Assembly: GCA_030622115.1 (NCBI GenBank)
Contig: JAUXGN010000020.1
Span: 1-45,745, forward strand
Length of the DNA: 45,745 nucleotides
Reading direction: 5' to 3'
Source: Candidatus Eiseniibacteriota bacterium
Lineage (GTDB): Bacteria; Joyebacterota; Joyebacteria; Joyebacterales; Joyebacteraceae
Shown: piece by piece, positions 9,098-17,383 of the stretch
Layout: every line of letters starts with the position of its first letter
Position numbering within the stretch: position 1 is the stretch's first letter
Notes under the pieces: model-generated
Seen by the model: only the letters and a program-made list of their open reading frames with translations
Told to the model about the DNA's origin: nothing
The model's database searches: none
Position numbers and translations under genes: made by a program

Positions 9098-9453
9098 AGG
9101 GGATTCCATTGATCCTGTTGGCTGTGATGCTCGGTGCAACCGGCCAGATCATCATGAAGAAGGGGATGATGATCTACGGCGAGGTCTCGGCTGGATCAGT
9201 CTGGAGTCAGCTTGTCCCGATACTCAAGGTACCCCAGGTCTTTATCGGGTTCCTCTGCTACGGCATCAGTGCAGTGCTCTGGATCGCCGTTGTCTCGAAT
9301 GTCGATCTGAGTCTGGCGTACCCCATGGTGAGTCTGGCGTACGTCATCGTTTTCATCGCTTCGTGGCTTCTGCTGGGTGAGCAGATATCCGCGCTGCGTG
9401 TGGCCGGTCTTGTGATCATCATCGCGGGTGTACTCGTCATATCGAGGAGCTAA
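9094..9453 (+). CDS. Small DMT-superfamily membrane protein (ArnE/ArnF-like flippase candidate)
   Basis: This 119-residue protein has four predicted helices: residues about 4-22, 42-60, 68-88 and 98-117. It looks like one half of an EamA/SMR-type transporter, with an N-terminal GATGQIIMKKGM segment and LAYPMVSLAYVIVFIASWLLLGEQIS, both typical of the family. SMR drug exporters share the fold, but its position between a polyprenyl-phosphate GT2 and a GT39-like transferase favours flipping of a lipid-linked sugar, as ArnE/ArnF do. No second subunit gene is seen, so it would act as a homodimer. It overlaps the GT2 gene by 4 bp. Confidence 0.82.
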   Translation: MKGIPLILLAVMLGATGQIIMKKGMMIYGEVSAGSVWSQLVPILKVPQVFIGFLCYGISAVLWIAVVSNVDLSLAYPMVSLAYVIVFIASWLLLGEQISALRVAGLVIIIAGVLVISRS

Positions 9454-11289
9454 GTGTTGAACAGGCGTGCCGAAATAGCGACGCTCATCGCGATTCTTGT
9501 GGGGGCCTCCGTGATCCGCTTCTGGGGCATCACGTGGGGCCTCCCGCACGCCTATCATCCGGATGAGGGCTCGATCCTCTTCCATGCGCTCGGTTTCGGA
9601 GCCGGTGACCTGAACCCGCACTGGTTCCGCTGGCCCTCCCTGACCATGTACGTGATGTTCGGCATCTACGGCTGCTACTACGTCATCGGGAAGCTCATGG
9701 GAACGTTCTCGGTTCCTCCGGACCTTGTGAAAGCCTATATCACCGATCTGTCGCCCTTCTGGCTCATGGGTCGCATCATGTCGGCGGCATCCGGAGTCGT
9801 GACGGTCTGGATCACGTGGCTTTTCGGGCGCAAGTCGTTCGGGAGCTACGTGGGTCTGACGGCGGCCGCGATTCTTGCGGTTCTTCTTCTTCACGTTCGT
9901 GATTCTCACTACGCCACACCTGACGTCATGACGGCAATGATAGCCGCAGGCTCGCTTCTGGCCGCGCTCTACGCGTGCAGGTCGTCGCGGCCCTGGTTCG
10001 TTCTTCTGTCAGGGCTTCTGGCCGGACTCTCGGCGTCGGCCAAGTACCCGGGAGCGCTGGCGGCGATCGGGACGCTGGTCGCTTTGGTCGTGTTTGTCAG
10101 ACAGAAGCAGGGAGGCTACTGGCTTCTTCCGGCGTCGGGAGTTGCCATCGTCGCCGGTTTCCTCATCGGAACACCCTATGCGCTCCTCTCGAGCAGTGAA
10201 TTCGCCAGAGATGTTCTACGCCAGTTCACGATGGTCTCAGAGGCAGGAATCGCCCAGGAGTCTTCATCGTACATGGCCGGTCTGCGCGAGATAGTTGTGG
10301 AGAGTCTGGGCCAGGGCGTCGGGTGGGCCGTGATGTTGATGGCTGTCGCGGGCGCGCTTCTGCCTATCGGACTCTGGGGAGCGAGACTCAGCTACGCTCA
10401 CCGTCGACATCGCCCGAATGCACTGGATGGGGAGCCGACCATAGCCGATGCGGCTTCGGCCAGAGCGATCGTCGTCTCGTTTTCGGCAGCAGTTCTTCTG
10501 GTCATGAGTCTTCTGACCGTCAAACGAGCTACGTATCTCACACTTGCGTTGCCCTGTGTGGCTTTTCTGGCAGCCGTCGGGTTGGAGGGGCTGTTCGCTC
10601 GTCTCGCAGTGCGGCGCCACCGCGCACTCCTTGCTGCGCTCGTGGTCATTGCCGCTGCGGCTGTTCCATCCGTCAGATACGTGAGCGCGCTCGCGGTTGT
10701 GGACACGCGGACCAGGGCAAAGGAATGGGTGGAGCAGCATGTGGAGCCGGGCACAGGAATCGCGCTTGAGGACTACGGCCCGGTGCTCAATCCGACCATA
10801 CACCAGCTTGAGGAAGAGATGGCAGCGGGCAGCACGGCCGTTGAATCCTGGCGGGGACCGAAACGTGCGCTCAATGAGATAAGACTGAACGTAGGAAGAA
10901 TGCGCGAGCCGAGGTACGAACTCTACGCGATCGACTGGGGACGGGGGCCGTTCCGTCTGCCGGGCGCCGCAAGTGACCCCGCCGGGCTCGCGGCGGCCAT
11001 CGATAGCCTCGGCGTGCGCTACGTTGTTCTCAGCAGCAAGGCAGCTCCGTGGAGGGCGATGTCGGGAGCCGAAGCGCCGCTCATGCCGGCAGGGCAGGAG
11101 TTCTCCCACTGGCTTCTGCACAACGCGGTGCCCGTTGCGGTCTTCGGCGACGAGACCTCGATGCCGATGATAGATCGTGGTCGGGGCAGGGCGTTCCACA
11201 ATCCGATTATAGAGATCTACGAGATGAAGAGGCCGGCAGATGAACGGTCGGCAGAGAAGATACCAGCGGAGGATGAGACAAGTGGCTGA
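9454..11289 (+). CDS. Membrane glycosyltransferase, GT39/GT83-like (PMT/ArnT family)
   Basis: This 611-residue polytopic protein starts at a GTG immediately after the previous stop, with GAGGAG upstream. The first extracytoplasmic loop carries AYHPDEGS, the Asp-Glu motif that is catalytic in PMT/ArnT enzymes. About ten or more hydrophobic segments follow up to about residue 405. A soluble C-terminal domain of about 200 residues would face the periplasm. Members take a sugar from polyprenyl phosphate and place it on lipid, glycan or protein outside the cytoplasmic membrane. The acceptor is unknown; the growing EPS or a surface protein are both possible. Confidence 0.85.
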   Translation: MLNRRAEIATLIAILVGASVIRFWGITWGLPHAYHPDEGSILFHALGFGAGDLNPHWFRWPSLTMYVMFGIYGCYYVIGKLMGTFSVPPDLVKAYITDLSPFWLMGRIMSAASGVVTVWITWLFGRKSFGSYVGLTAAAILAVLLLHVRDSHYATPDVMTAMIAAGSLLAALYACRSSRPWFVLLSGLLAGLSASAKYPGALAAIGTLVALVVFVRQKQGGYWLLPASGVAIVAGFLIGTPYALLSSSEFARDVLRQFTMVSEAGIAQESSSYMAGLREIVVESLGQGVGWAVMLMAVAGALLPIGLWGARLSYAHRRHRPNALDGEPTIADAASARAIVVSFSAAVLLVMSLLTVKRATYLTLALPCVAFLAAVGLEGLFARLAVRRHRALLAALVVIAAAAVPSVRYVSALAVVDTRTRAKEWVEQHVEPGTGIALEDYGPVLNPTIHQLEEEMAAGSTAVESWRGPKRALNEIRLNVGRMREPRYELYAIDWGRGPFRLPGAASDPAGLAAAIDSLGVRYVVLSSKAAPWRAMSGAEAPLMPAGQEFSHWLLHNAVPVAVFGDETSMPMIDRGRGRAFHNPIIEIYEMKRPADERSAEKIPAEDETSG

Positions 11290-12772
11290 GCCGGGACGGG
11301 GAGCGAGACCGGCGGCGCAGCGCGCTGCGCCGCTAGGGATGCGACCACCGAGTCAGGTGCCGCAGTACAGCTACGGCTGGCTGATGCCGGTGCTTGGCGG
11401 GTTGGTCGCGATCGCGTTCGCCTTTCTCGTGTTCAAGCTTCATTACACGTACGGACAGGCGCCTCACCGGATTGTCAAGATGGCGCTTGGATTGGTGGTT
11501 GTTCTGTTCGCGTTCTTCAGACCCAGATTCGCCATCCACGCATGGCTTCTGGCCATGCCCATCGGAGAATGGCTGCCGTCGTCCGGAATCCCCGGTCTGA
11601 ACGGCCCGAATCTGCTCTTCATCGTACTGCTCTTGACTTGGGTCGTGCCGAGGATCATGGGCGGTGAGCGGATCATGATCCGGACGAGGATAGGAGGACC
11701 ACTCGGACTTTTCGCGGGGCTCCTTCTTCTGTCAGCAGTGCATGGGATGCTGTTTCCACCCGGGAGCGGCTACGAACCCGTCGCCATGATGAAAGCCGTC
11801 TGGCAGAGCGTTCTTGGGTTTTCCATCTACTTCATTGTCGCGAATACCGTGAAGGACGAGCGTGAGATCAAGAACCTCCTCGTCACTCTTGCCGTCGGCG
11901 CGATTCTCGGAGGGCTGATCGCGGTGAGGCAATATGTTACGTCGGGTGATACGACCAGGATCGCCGGGGCGCTGGGAGATGTGAATGACCTCGCTGCGTA
12001 CTTCGCGATGGTAGCGGCGTTCCTCATTCCTGTGGCCACGGTGCCCGGAACCTTCTCAGTCATTCGCAGAGTTACTTTGCTTGGTTCCGCAGGGCTCGTG
12101 ACGCTGACGGCGTTCATGCCGAAGTCGCGCGGTGCGTACATCGGTCTGGCGCTGGCCGTGGTCTACCTTGCGAATCGCATCAGCAAGCGCGCGCTCGTCG
12201 TGGTTCTTGTCATCATCGCCTTGAGCCCCGTCTGGGCGCCGAGCTCTCTCAAGGACAGGATTGCAGAGACGCGCGTCGATGACTTCGAGATGGCCCTCAT
12301 GGGAGACGCGACCGATCGGCTCGATCCTTCATCTGCCGTCAGGCTGGAGATATGGGGCGTTGTCATGAAGAAGTTCGTCAGAAGCCCCATAATCGGACAT
12401 GGCTATGCCTCGATTCCGTATCTGACCTCCGAGGACATGGACAAGCCGTGGTCTGCACACAGCCTGTACGTGGAGACGGCAGGGGAGATGGGGCTGGTGG
12501 GTCTGTTCGTGCTCACGTGGTTGTTCGCCATGTGTGTCAGGAGCGGACGCGAACTTATGCGGGTGACGAGCAACATGCTCGGCAGGAGAGTGGCAATCGG
12601 CTTTCTGGCCGCGACCGTGGCTCTGCTCATAACGAACTTGTTTGGTCAGAGACTGACCCATATCTCAATTGGTGGAACCTACTTTTTCATAGCAGGACTC
12701 GTCGACAGATGCATCTACTTCGAGCGCGAGAGACGCGCAACGGAGGATGCGAAAGGGGTGTTGGCAACATGA
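11240..12772 (+). CDS. O-antigen polymerase/ligase family protein (Wzy/WaaL-like)
   Basis: This polytopic protein of up to 510 residues begins with a basic cytosolic tail, followed by about 11-12 helices. The large periplasmic loop has MPKSRGAYIGLALAVVYLAN and the late HSLYVETAGEMGLVGLFVLTW, the conserved Wzy_C segment. It would polymerise or ligate lipid-linked repeats in the periplasm. The start is unsettled: ATG 11240 (AGAGG, spacing 7) overlaps the previous gene by 50 bp, while GTG 11282 (GGAGG, spacing 9) overlaps by only 8 bp. The gene ends in an ATGA overlap with the lyase gene. Confidence 0.88.
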   Translation: MNGRQRRYQRRMRQVAEPGRGARPAAQRAAPLGMRPPSQVPQYSYGWLMPVLGGLVAIAFAFLVFKLHYTYGQAPHRIVKMALGLVVVLFAFFRPRFAIHAWLLAMPIGEWLPSSGIPGLNGPNLLFIVLLLTWVVPRIMGGERIMIRTRIGGPLGLFAGLLLLSAVHGMLFPPGSGYEPVAMMKAVWQSVLGFSIYFIVANTVKDEREIKNLLVTLAVGAILGGLIAVRQYVTSGDTTRIAGALGDVNDLAAYFAMVAAFLIPVATVPGTFSVIRRVTLLGSAGLVTLTAFMPKSRGAYIGLALAVVYLANRISKRALVVVLVIIALSPVWAPSSLKDRIAETRVDDFEMALMGDATDRLDPSSAVRLEIWGVVMKKFVRSPIIGHGYASIPYLTSEDMDKPWSAHSLYVETAGEMGLVGLFVLTWLFAMCVRSGRELMRVTSNMLGRRVAIGFLAATVALLITNLFGQRLTHISIGGTYFFIAGLVDRCIYFERERRATEDAKGVLAT

Positions 12773-14787
12773 GACGTAGCATCGCGTTCATTCTTGTGTT
12801 TCTGGTAGCAATGGCTCTGGCCGTTCCGTCTCTTTCCTACACCGTTACGACCAGCCGTCCGCGAATGTTCTTCCAGTCGCAGGATGTGCCCGGGCTTCAA
12901 GCGAAGTGCAGCGGGAGCCTGTCCGCTGACTACAACGCGCTCAAGACTTGGTGTGACGGCGAGATGGACACATCGCTGCCTCTCTCGCTCTACTACCTGG
13001 ACAAGCACCTGGCCGCGTTCAGCTTCGTCTGGGTGATCGAACAGAACCCGATCTACGCCGCGCGCGCCAAGGCGATAGCCCAGGCTGCCGTGAACAGCGG
13101 GCAAGAGGATGAACTCGAGTTCCTGAGGTCGGGTTCGCTGTTCTTCGACTGGTGCTACGGGTATCTGACAACGTCCGAACGGAACACGTTTGGCTCGGCG
13201 CTGGCTGCGGGGGGTCTGGCGCGGATCGGCGCTGAGAGCTGGGATCAGATGAACAACTACCACTCCAAGGTGTCAAGGTTGCGGGAGTTCGCGTACACGG
13301 GGATCGCGCTGTACAGGGCGGGCGTGGCCGACGACGCGGCCGAGACGCTGTGCGACATGTTCTCCGAGCACGCATACGGGAGCTCCCACGTGCTCTGCTG
13401 CCTCAATGAGATTGCGAGTGACGGCAGCTACTTCCAGGGCGGGTACAACGAGAGTGGGCTGGTGTCGAAATTCCGGGAGGCGTGCGACGTATGGGCGACC
13501 GCCACCAATGAGAATCCCTTCGAAGACAGCACCAATCTACAGAATCTGGCTTCCTATCTTCTCTATGAGACCGGCGCCCGGTCAGGACCCGGGGGCAGCG
13601 CGCGTCTCAGGGGGTCGCGACAGGGCGACACCCACGATCACGCGTCCTCAGAAGCCGTGCACAGGCTGGCGCTCTACGATCTGGCCAATCGCTATCAGGA
13701 CCGCAGAGCTCAATGGATGGCTGACGCTATCGACGCCCAGGGACTCGGGTATGTGAGTAGCTACGACCGCTGGAAGATCATCATTGATAAGGACACGAGT
13801 CTCAGTCCTCTTCCTCCCACGGACCTGCCAACGGCCCGCTATTTCAGTGGAATCGGGACCGTATACATGCGATCGGGCTGGGATCTATCCGAATCAAGCA
13901 AAGATGTCTACGCCGTGTTCCGATGTGAGGAGTACCCGGCGGGTCACACACACGCCCATCAGAATCATTTCCTGATAGCCCGAGGGGGAGATCTGCTTGC
14001 AGTTGACTCGGGTGTCTACGACAGCACCATCTCGAATCATCATTTCAACTACTTCGAGCGCACGATAGCCCACAACTGCATGACGATCTACGACCCGAGC
14101 GAGTCTACATTCGGCTCTCGCTCGAATGACGGAGGGCAGATCCCTCCGTCGCTCTATGACCACGGCACTTTCTGCGGCGACGCGTCGCAGCCGGACTACG
14201 ATCGCGGCAGCATTATCGCTTTCCAGGACTACGGAGCTTTCACCGTGATCAAGGGCGACGCTACAGCCGCGTACGGTCATGGGAAGGCTGATCTGGTCGT
14301 CCGGGAGTTCGTTCACGTGAAGCCGGACGTCTTCGTCATCCTTGATCGTGTGAACGCCACGTCGGCCGGTTTCCAGAAGAAGTGGCTCATTCACTCCATC
14401 AATGAGCCGTCCGTGGCCGGCAATCTCGTGACCATCCAGGAAGGTGATTCGAAGCTGTTCGTGAAAACACTGCTTCCGGCGGGCGTTGCCATCACGAAGG
14501 TGGGCGGTTCAGGGCACGAGTTTGAAGTGAACGGCGTCAATTATGCGCCGAGCGGAACTGCTCCCGAAGGCGCCGGATCCTGGCGTGTCGAAGTGTCTCC
14601 GACGCAGAGTTCCGAGGAGGACCTGTTCCTTCACGTTTTGTATGTGGGAGATGCGTCCGAGCAGTCGATGCCTGAGGTTAGCCTTGTTCTGACCGACAAC
14701 GCTGTCGGGGCGCAGGTCGGAGAAGACCTCGTCCTGTTCAGTCTCACGGGTGGCGCCGTCAACTCGGTTACGTATGAGTACCAGTAG
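12769..14787 (+). CDS. Secreted heparinase II/III-like polysaccharide lyase
   Basis: The start is the ATG at 12769 (ATGA overlap), giving 672 residues. A signal peptide of about 22 residues ends in SLSYT. Residues about 40-350 form an all-alpha region typical of heparinase II/III-type and alginate lyases. The C-terminal beta part contains HTHAHQNHFLIARGGDLLAVDSG, the hallmark of the family, and IAHNCMTIYDP. It cleaves acidic polysaccharide by beta-elimination in the periplasm. Inside an EPS operon such enzymes often edit or clear misrouted polymer, which hints that the glycan contains uronic acid; that is inference. The long upstream extension of this frame (from 12352) is not coding. Confidence 0.87.
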   Translation: MRRSIAFILVFLVAMALAVPSLSYTVTTSRPRMFFQSQDVPGLQAKCSGSLSADYNALKTWCDGEMDTSLPLSLYYLDKHLAAFSFVWVIEQNPIYAARAKAIAQAAVNSGQEDELEFLRSGSLFFDWCYGYLTTSERNTFGSALAAGGLARIGAESWDQMNNYHSKVSRLREFAYTGIALYRAGVADDAAETLCDMFSEHAYGSSHVLCCLNEIASDGSYFQGGYNESGLVSKFREACDVWATATNENPFEDSTNLQNLASYLLYETGARSGPGGSARLRGSRQGDTHDHASSEAVHRLALYDLANRYQDRRAQWMADAIDAQGLGYVSSYDRWKIIIDKDTSLSPLPPTDLPTARYFSGIGTVYMRSGWDLSESSKDVYAVFRCEEYPAGHTHAHQNHFLIARGGDLLAVDSGVYDSTISNHHFNYFERTIAHNCMTIYDPSESTFGSRSNDGGQIPPSLYDHGTFCGDASQPDYDRGSIIAFQDYGAFTVIKGDATAAYGHGKADLVVREFVHVKPDVFVILDRVNATSAGFQKKWLIHSINEPSVAGNLVTIQEGDSKLFVKTLLPAGVAITKVGGSGHEFEVNGVNYAPSGTAPEGAGSWRVEVSPTQSSEEDLFLHVLYVGDASEQSMPEVSLVLTDNAVGAQVGEDLVLFSLTGGAVNSVTYEYQ

Positions 14788-14802
14788 AGAACGGGAGAGA
14801 AG

Positions 14803-15882
14803 ATGAGGCTTTGCTTCCTGGCCGACGCCGGGTCCGCGAACACTCAGGTGTGGGTCAACTACTTCGCGGAATCGCTGGGCCACGATGTCCATATTGTGTC
14901 ACTCAGCCGTGGTCGAGGTCTCAGCCCGGCTGTGACACTCCACCAGTTCGGGGAGACGCGGGACACGCGTTCCTTGCGCTCAAAGCTGGGCTATCTCGCG
15001 CAGACAGGCAGGATTCGCGATCTGGTGCGTGAGATATCGCCCGACATCGTTGTGGGATATCGCGTCGCGAGCTACGGATACGTCGGCGCCCGCACGGGCT
15101 TTCATCCTCTGGCCGTCGTGGCACAGGGGCAGAGGATCGTCTATCCCGCGCGTTCACTGGCCAAGATGCGCTCTGTGAAGATCGCGCTCAAGACCGCGGA
15201 TATCATCAATTCGTGGGCCCCGCACATGACGGACCGTCTTGTGGAATTGGGGGCCGATCCGGAGAAGATCCTGACATGTCCGCGAGGTATCGATCTTGAG
15301 AAATTCACCCGGCCGAGCGAGAGCGCAACGACGGAGTTCACGGTCGTCTCGACTCGTGGACTGAACAAACACTACGGAGCAGACATCATCATCCGCGCGT
15401 CTCGCCTTGCAGCGGAGAGCCTGGGCACCGTTCCCACTGCCATCGCAGGGAGCGGGGAAGCGGAGTCGGCATTGAAAGAGCTGGCCAAGGACCTGGGCGC
15501 CGCGGCGGATGTGTGGTTTGCGGGGGAGATCCCCAACGATGAGTTGCCCGGTCTGCTTGGCCGGAGCGACGTGTACGTGTCGGCGGTCCGCACCGATGGT
15601 GTCTCGGCCTCTCTTCTTGAAGCCATGGCCTGTGGTTGTTTCCCCATCGTGACCGACAACACCGCAAACCGGCTCTGGGTGGAGGACGGGGTCAATGGAT
15701 TCCTGATCGCCGCCCCCGATCCTCAAGCGTTCGCCGCGGCCATAGTGCGGGCGATGGACGATCCAACCCTCAGGCAGCGTGCAAGGAATGAGAACCTCAG
15801 AATCGTTCAAGAACGGGCAGACATGAGTGTCAACATGCGCACGATATCCGACGCGTACCAGGATCTGGTTGTCTCAGGCTGA
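14803..15882 (+). CDS. GT4 family glycosyltransferase
   Basis: This 359-residue protein has a GT-B fold. The N-terminus is MRLCFLADAGSANTQVWVNYF, and the donor half contains VVSTRGLNKHYGADIIIRA, FAGEIPNDELPGLLGRSDVYVSA and the EX7E-like region around SASLLEAMACGCFPIVTDN. The ATG at 14803 follows GGGAGAGAAG. It would add one sugar to the lipid-linked repeat on the cytosolic face. Donor and acceptor are not predictable. The stop overlaps the next open frame by one base, but the next gene probably starts at 15894. Confidence 0.9.
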   Translation: MRLCFLADAGSANTQVWVNYFAESLGHDVHIVSLSRGRGLSPAVTLHQFGETRDTRSLRSKLGYLAQTGRIRDLVREISPDIVVGYRVASYGYVGARTGFHPLAVVAQGQRIVYPARSLAKMRSVKIALKTADIINSWAPHMTDRLVELGADPEKILTCPRGIDLEKFTRPSESATTEFTVVSTRGLNKHYGADIIIRASRLAAESLGTVPTAIAGSGEAESALKELAKDLGAAADVWFAGEIPNDELPGLLGRSDVYVSAVRTDGVSASLLEAMACGCFPIVTDNTANRLWVEDGVNGFLIAAPDPQAFAAAIVRAMDDPTLRQRARNENLRIVQERADMSVNMRTISDAYQDLVVSG

Positions 15883-15893
15883 TGGAGAGAACG

Positions 15894-17327
15894 ATGTCCG
15901 GTTGGAGGGAGAAAGTATACGACCGCGTTCCGATTCCGGTCCAGAACGGGATTCTTTCCTGGCATGGCCGACGAATGCTCCGGGAGCGCTTCGGACCTGA
16001 GTATGATGAATTGATGTGCTTCTTCGAAGAATCCCAGTGGTACAGCAGGGATGAGCTCGAGGCATACCAAGCTGAACACCTTAGGCGTCTTATTCAACAT
16101 GCATACGAGACGGTTCCGTACTATCACGACATGATGTCGGATCGCGGTCTCAAGCCTGCCGACATTCGGACGGAGAAGGATCTGGCGAAGCTCCCCGTGT
16201 TGACCAAACACGACGTGCGGGAGAACCGATCCCGACTGCTGTCGACGTTGTGTGATCGCAGGAGTCTCAGGGAGGCGTATACATCAGGTAGTACCGGGCC
16301 TCCGATCGGGGTCTTCTGGGACAGCAGAGTTACGGTTGTGAACAATGCTTGTCTGTGGAGGTGTCGTCGGTGGGGCGGGTTCGAGTTCGGTCGACCATAC
16401 GCCGGTCTTCTGGTTCATCCCATTGTTCCGGAGCCCCAGAGCCGTCCCCCGTACTGGCGCTGGAACGAGAGCTGGAATCAGCTTCTGCTGTCATCCCTTC
16501 ACTTGAAGGAAGACACCGTCTCGGAATACGTGGCCGAGATGCGCAGGATGGGAATCGAGGCGCTTGAGACCTACCCGTCATCGGCATACGTGTTCGCGAA
16601 GTATATGGAGGCGGCTGGGGAACGCCTGCCGCTCACATGTGTCTTCACGACATCTGAACCCCTGCTCGACGTTCAGCGAGAGATCGTCGAAGACCGCTTC
16701 TGCTGTCCGGTGTTTGACGCTTACAGCCAGGCTGAGAGGGTCATGTTCTCGGGTGAGTGTGACAGGCATGTCGGACACCACGTTCACGAGGAGTACGGAA
16801 TCACGGAGCTTCTGGATGGACAGGACAAGCCGGTCGCCCCGGGAGAGATGGGCAGGGTCGTGGCTACCGGCCTCCATAATTTCGCGATGCCGCTGATCCG
16901 CTACGAAGTTGGGGACGCGGCGGCGTTCAGGGTGTCGCCGTGCGAATGCGGACGCGGGCTCAGGCTCCTTGAGGGTGTGAGCACCAAGGCCGACGACATC
17001 CTTGTGCTGCCCGACGGGCGCCTTCTGCCTCCACCTGCGTTCATGCGGGCGTTCAAGGGCTTTCCCGGCATCGAGCAGATCCAGGTTGTCCAGCACGAGC
17101 CGCAGAGCGTGACGGTGCGGATGGCTTGCACCGATGGCTTCGCGAGCGACAGCGAGCAGGGAATACGAGACAACCTCAGAATGAGATTCGGAGATGATGT
17201 GGAGATCACCTTTGAGTACGTGGACATGATCCCTCGTTCGTCGAGAGGGAAGTTCCGTACAGTGATTTCTACTGTGCCTCTGTTGTGGGGAGATGTTTCC
17301 ACCTCCAATCTGTATCAGTCTGATTGA
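15894..17327 (+). CDS. CapK/PaaK-like adenylate-forming enzyme
   Basis: This protein (477 residues from ATG 15894, supported by GGAGAG at 15884) belongs to the phenylacetate-CoA ligase/CapK/F390-synthetase group. It shows AYTSGSTGPPIGVFWD (the P-loop-like adenylation motif), DAYSQAERVMFSGEC, GRVVATGLHNFAMPLIRYEVGD and the C-terminal RSSRGKFRTVIS with the late lysine. Four clustered cysteines (about residues 340-355 and nearby) are seen. CapK-type members are common in polysaccharide loci. They are thought to activate a carboxylate, perhaps for acyl or amide decoration of a sugar, but the substrate here is unknown. The ATG at 15882 is an alternative start. Confidence 0.85.
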   Translation: MSGWREKVYDRVPIPVQNGILSWHGRRMLRERFGPEYDELMCFFEESQWYSRDELEAYQAEHLRRLIQHAYETVPYYHDMMSDRGLKPADIRTEKDLAKLPVLTKHDVRENRSRLLSTLCDRRSLREAYTSGSTGPPIGVFWDSRVTVVNNACLWRCRRWGGFEFGRPYAGLLVHPIVPEPQSRPPYWRWNESWNQLLLSSLHLKEDTVSEYVAEMRRMGIEALETYPSSAYVFAKYMEAAGERLPLTCVFTTSEPLLDVQREIVEDRFCCPVFDAYSQAERVMFSGECDRHVGHHVHEEYGITELLDGQDKPVAPGEMGRVVATGLHNFAMPLIRYEVGDAAAFRVSPCECGRGLRLLEGVSTKADDILVLPDGRLLPPPAFMRAFKGFPGIEQIQVVQHEPQSVTVRMACTDGFASDSEQGIRDNLRMRFGDDVEITFEYVDMIPRSSRGKFRTVISTVPLLWGDVSTSNLYQSD

Positions 17328-17383
17328 GCAGGTGGTCCCCGAGAAGGGGTTCTGAGTACCGACCGGGGTTGGGGGTCGATCTG

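Noticed and set aside
12352-12768. Long upstream extension of the lyase frame
   Set aside because: It runs inside the polymerase gene; the signal peptide starts at 12769 with an ATGA overlap.
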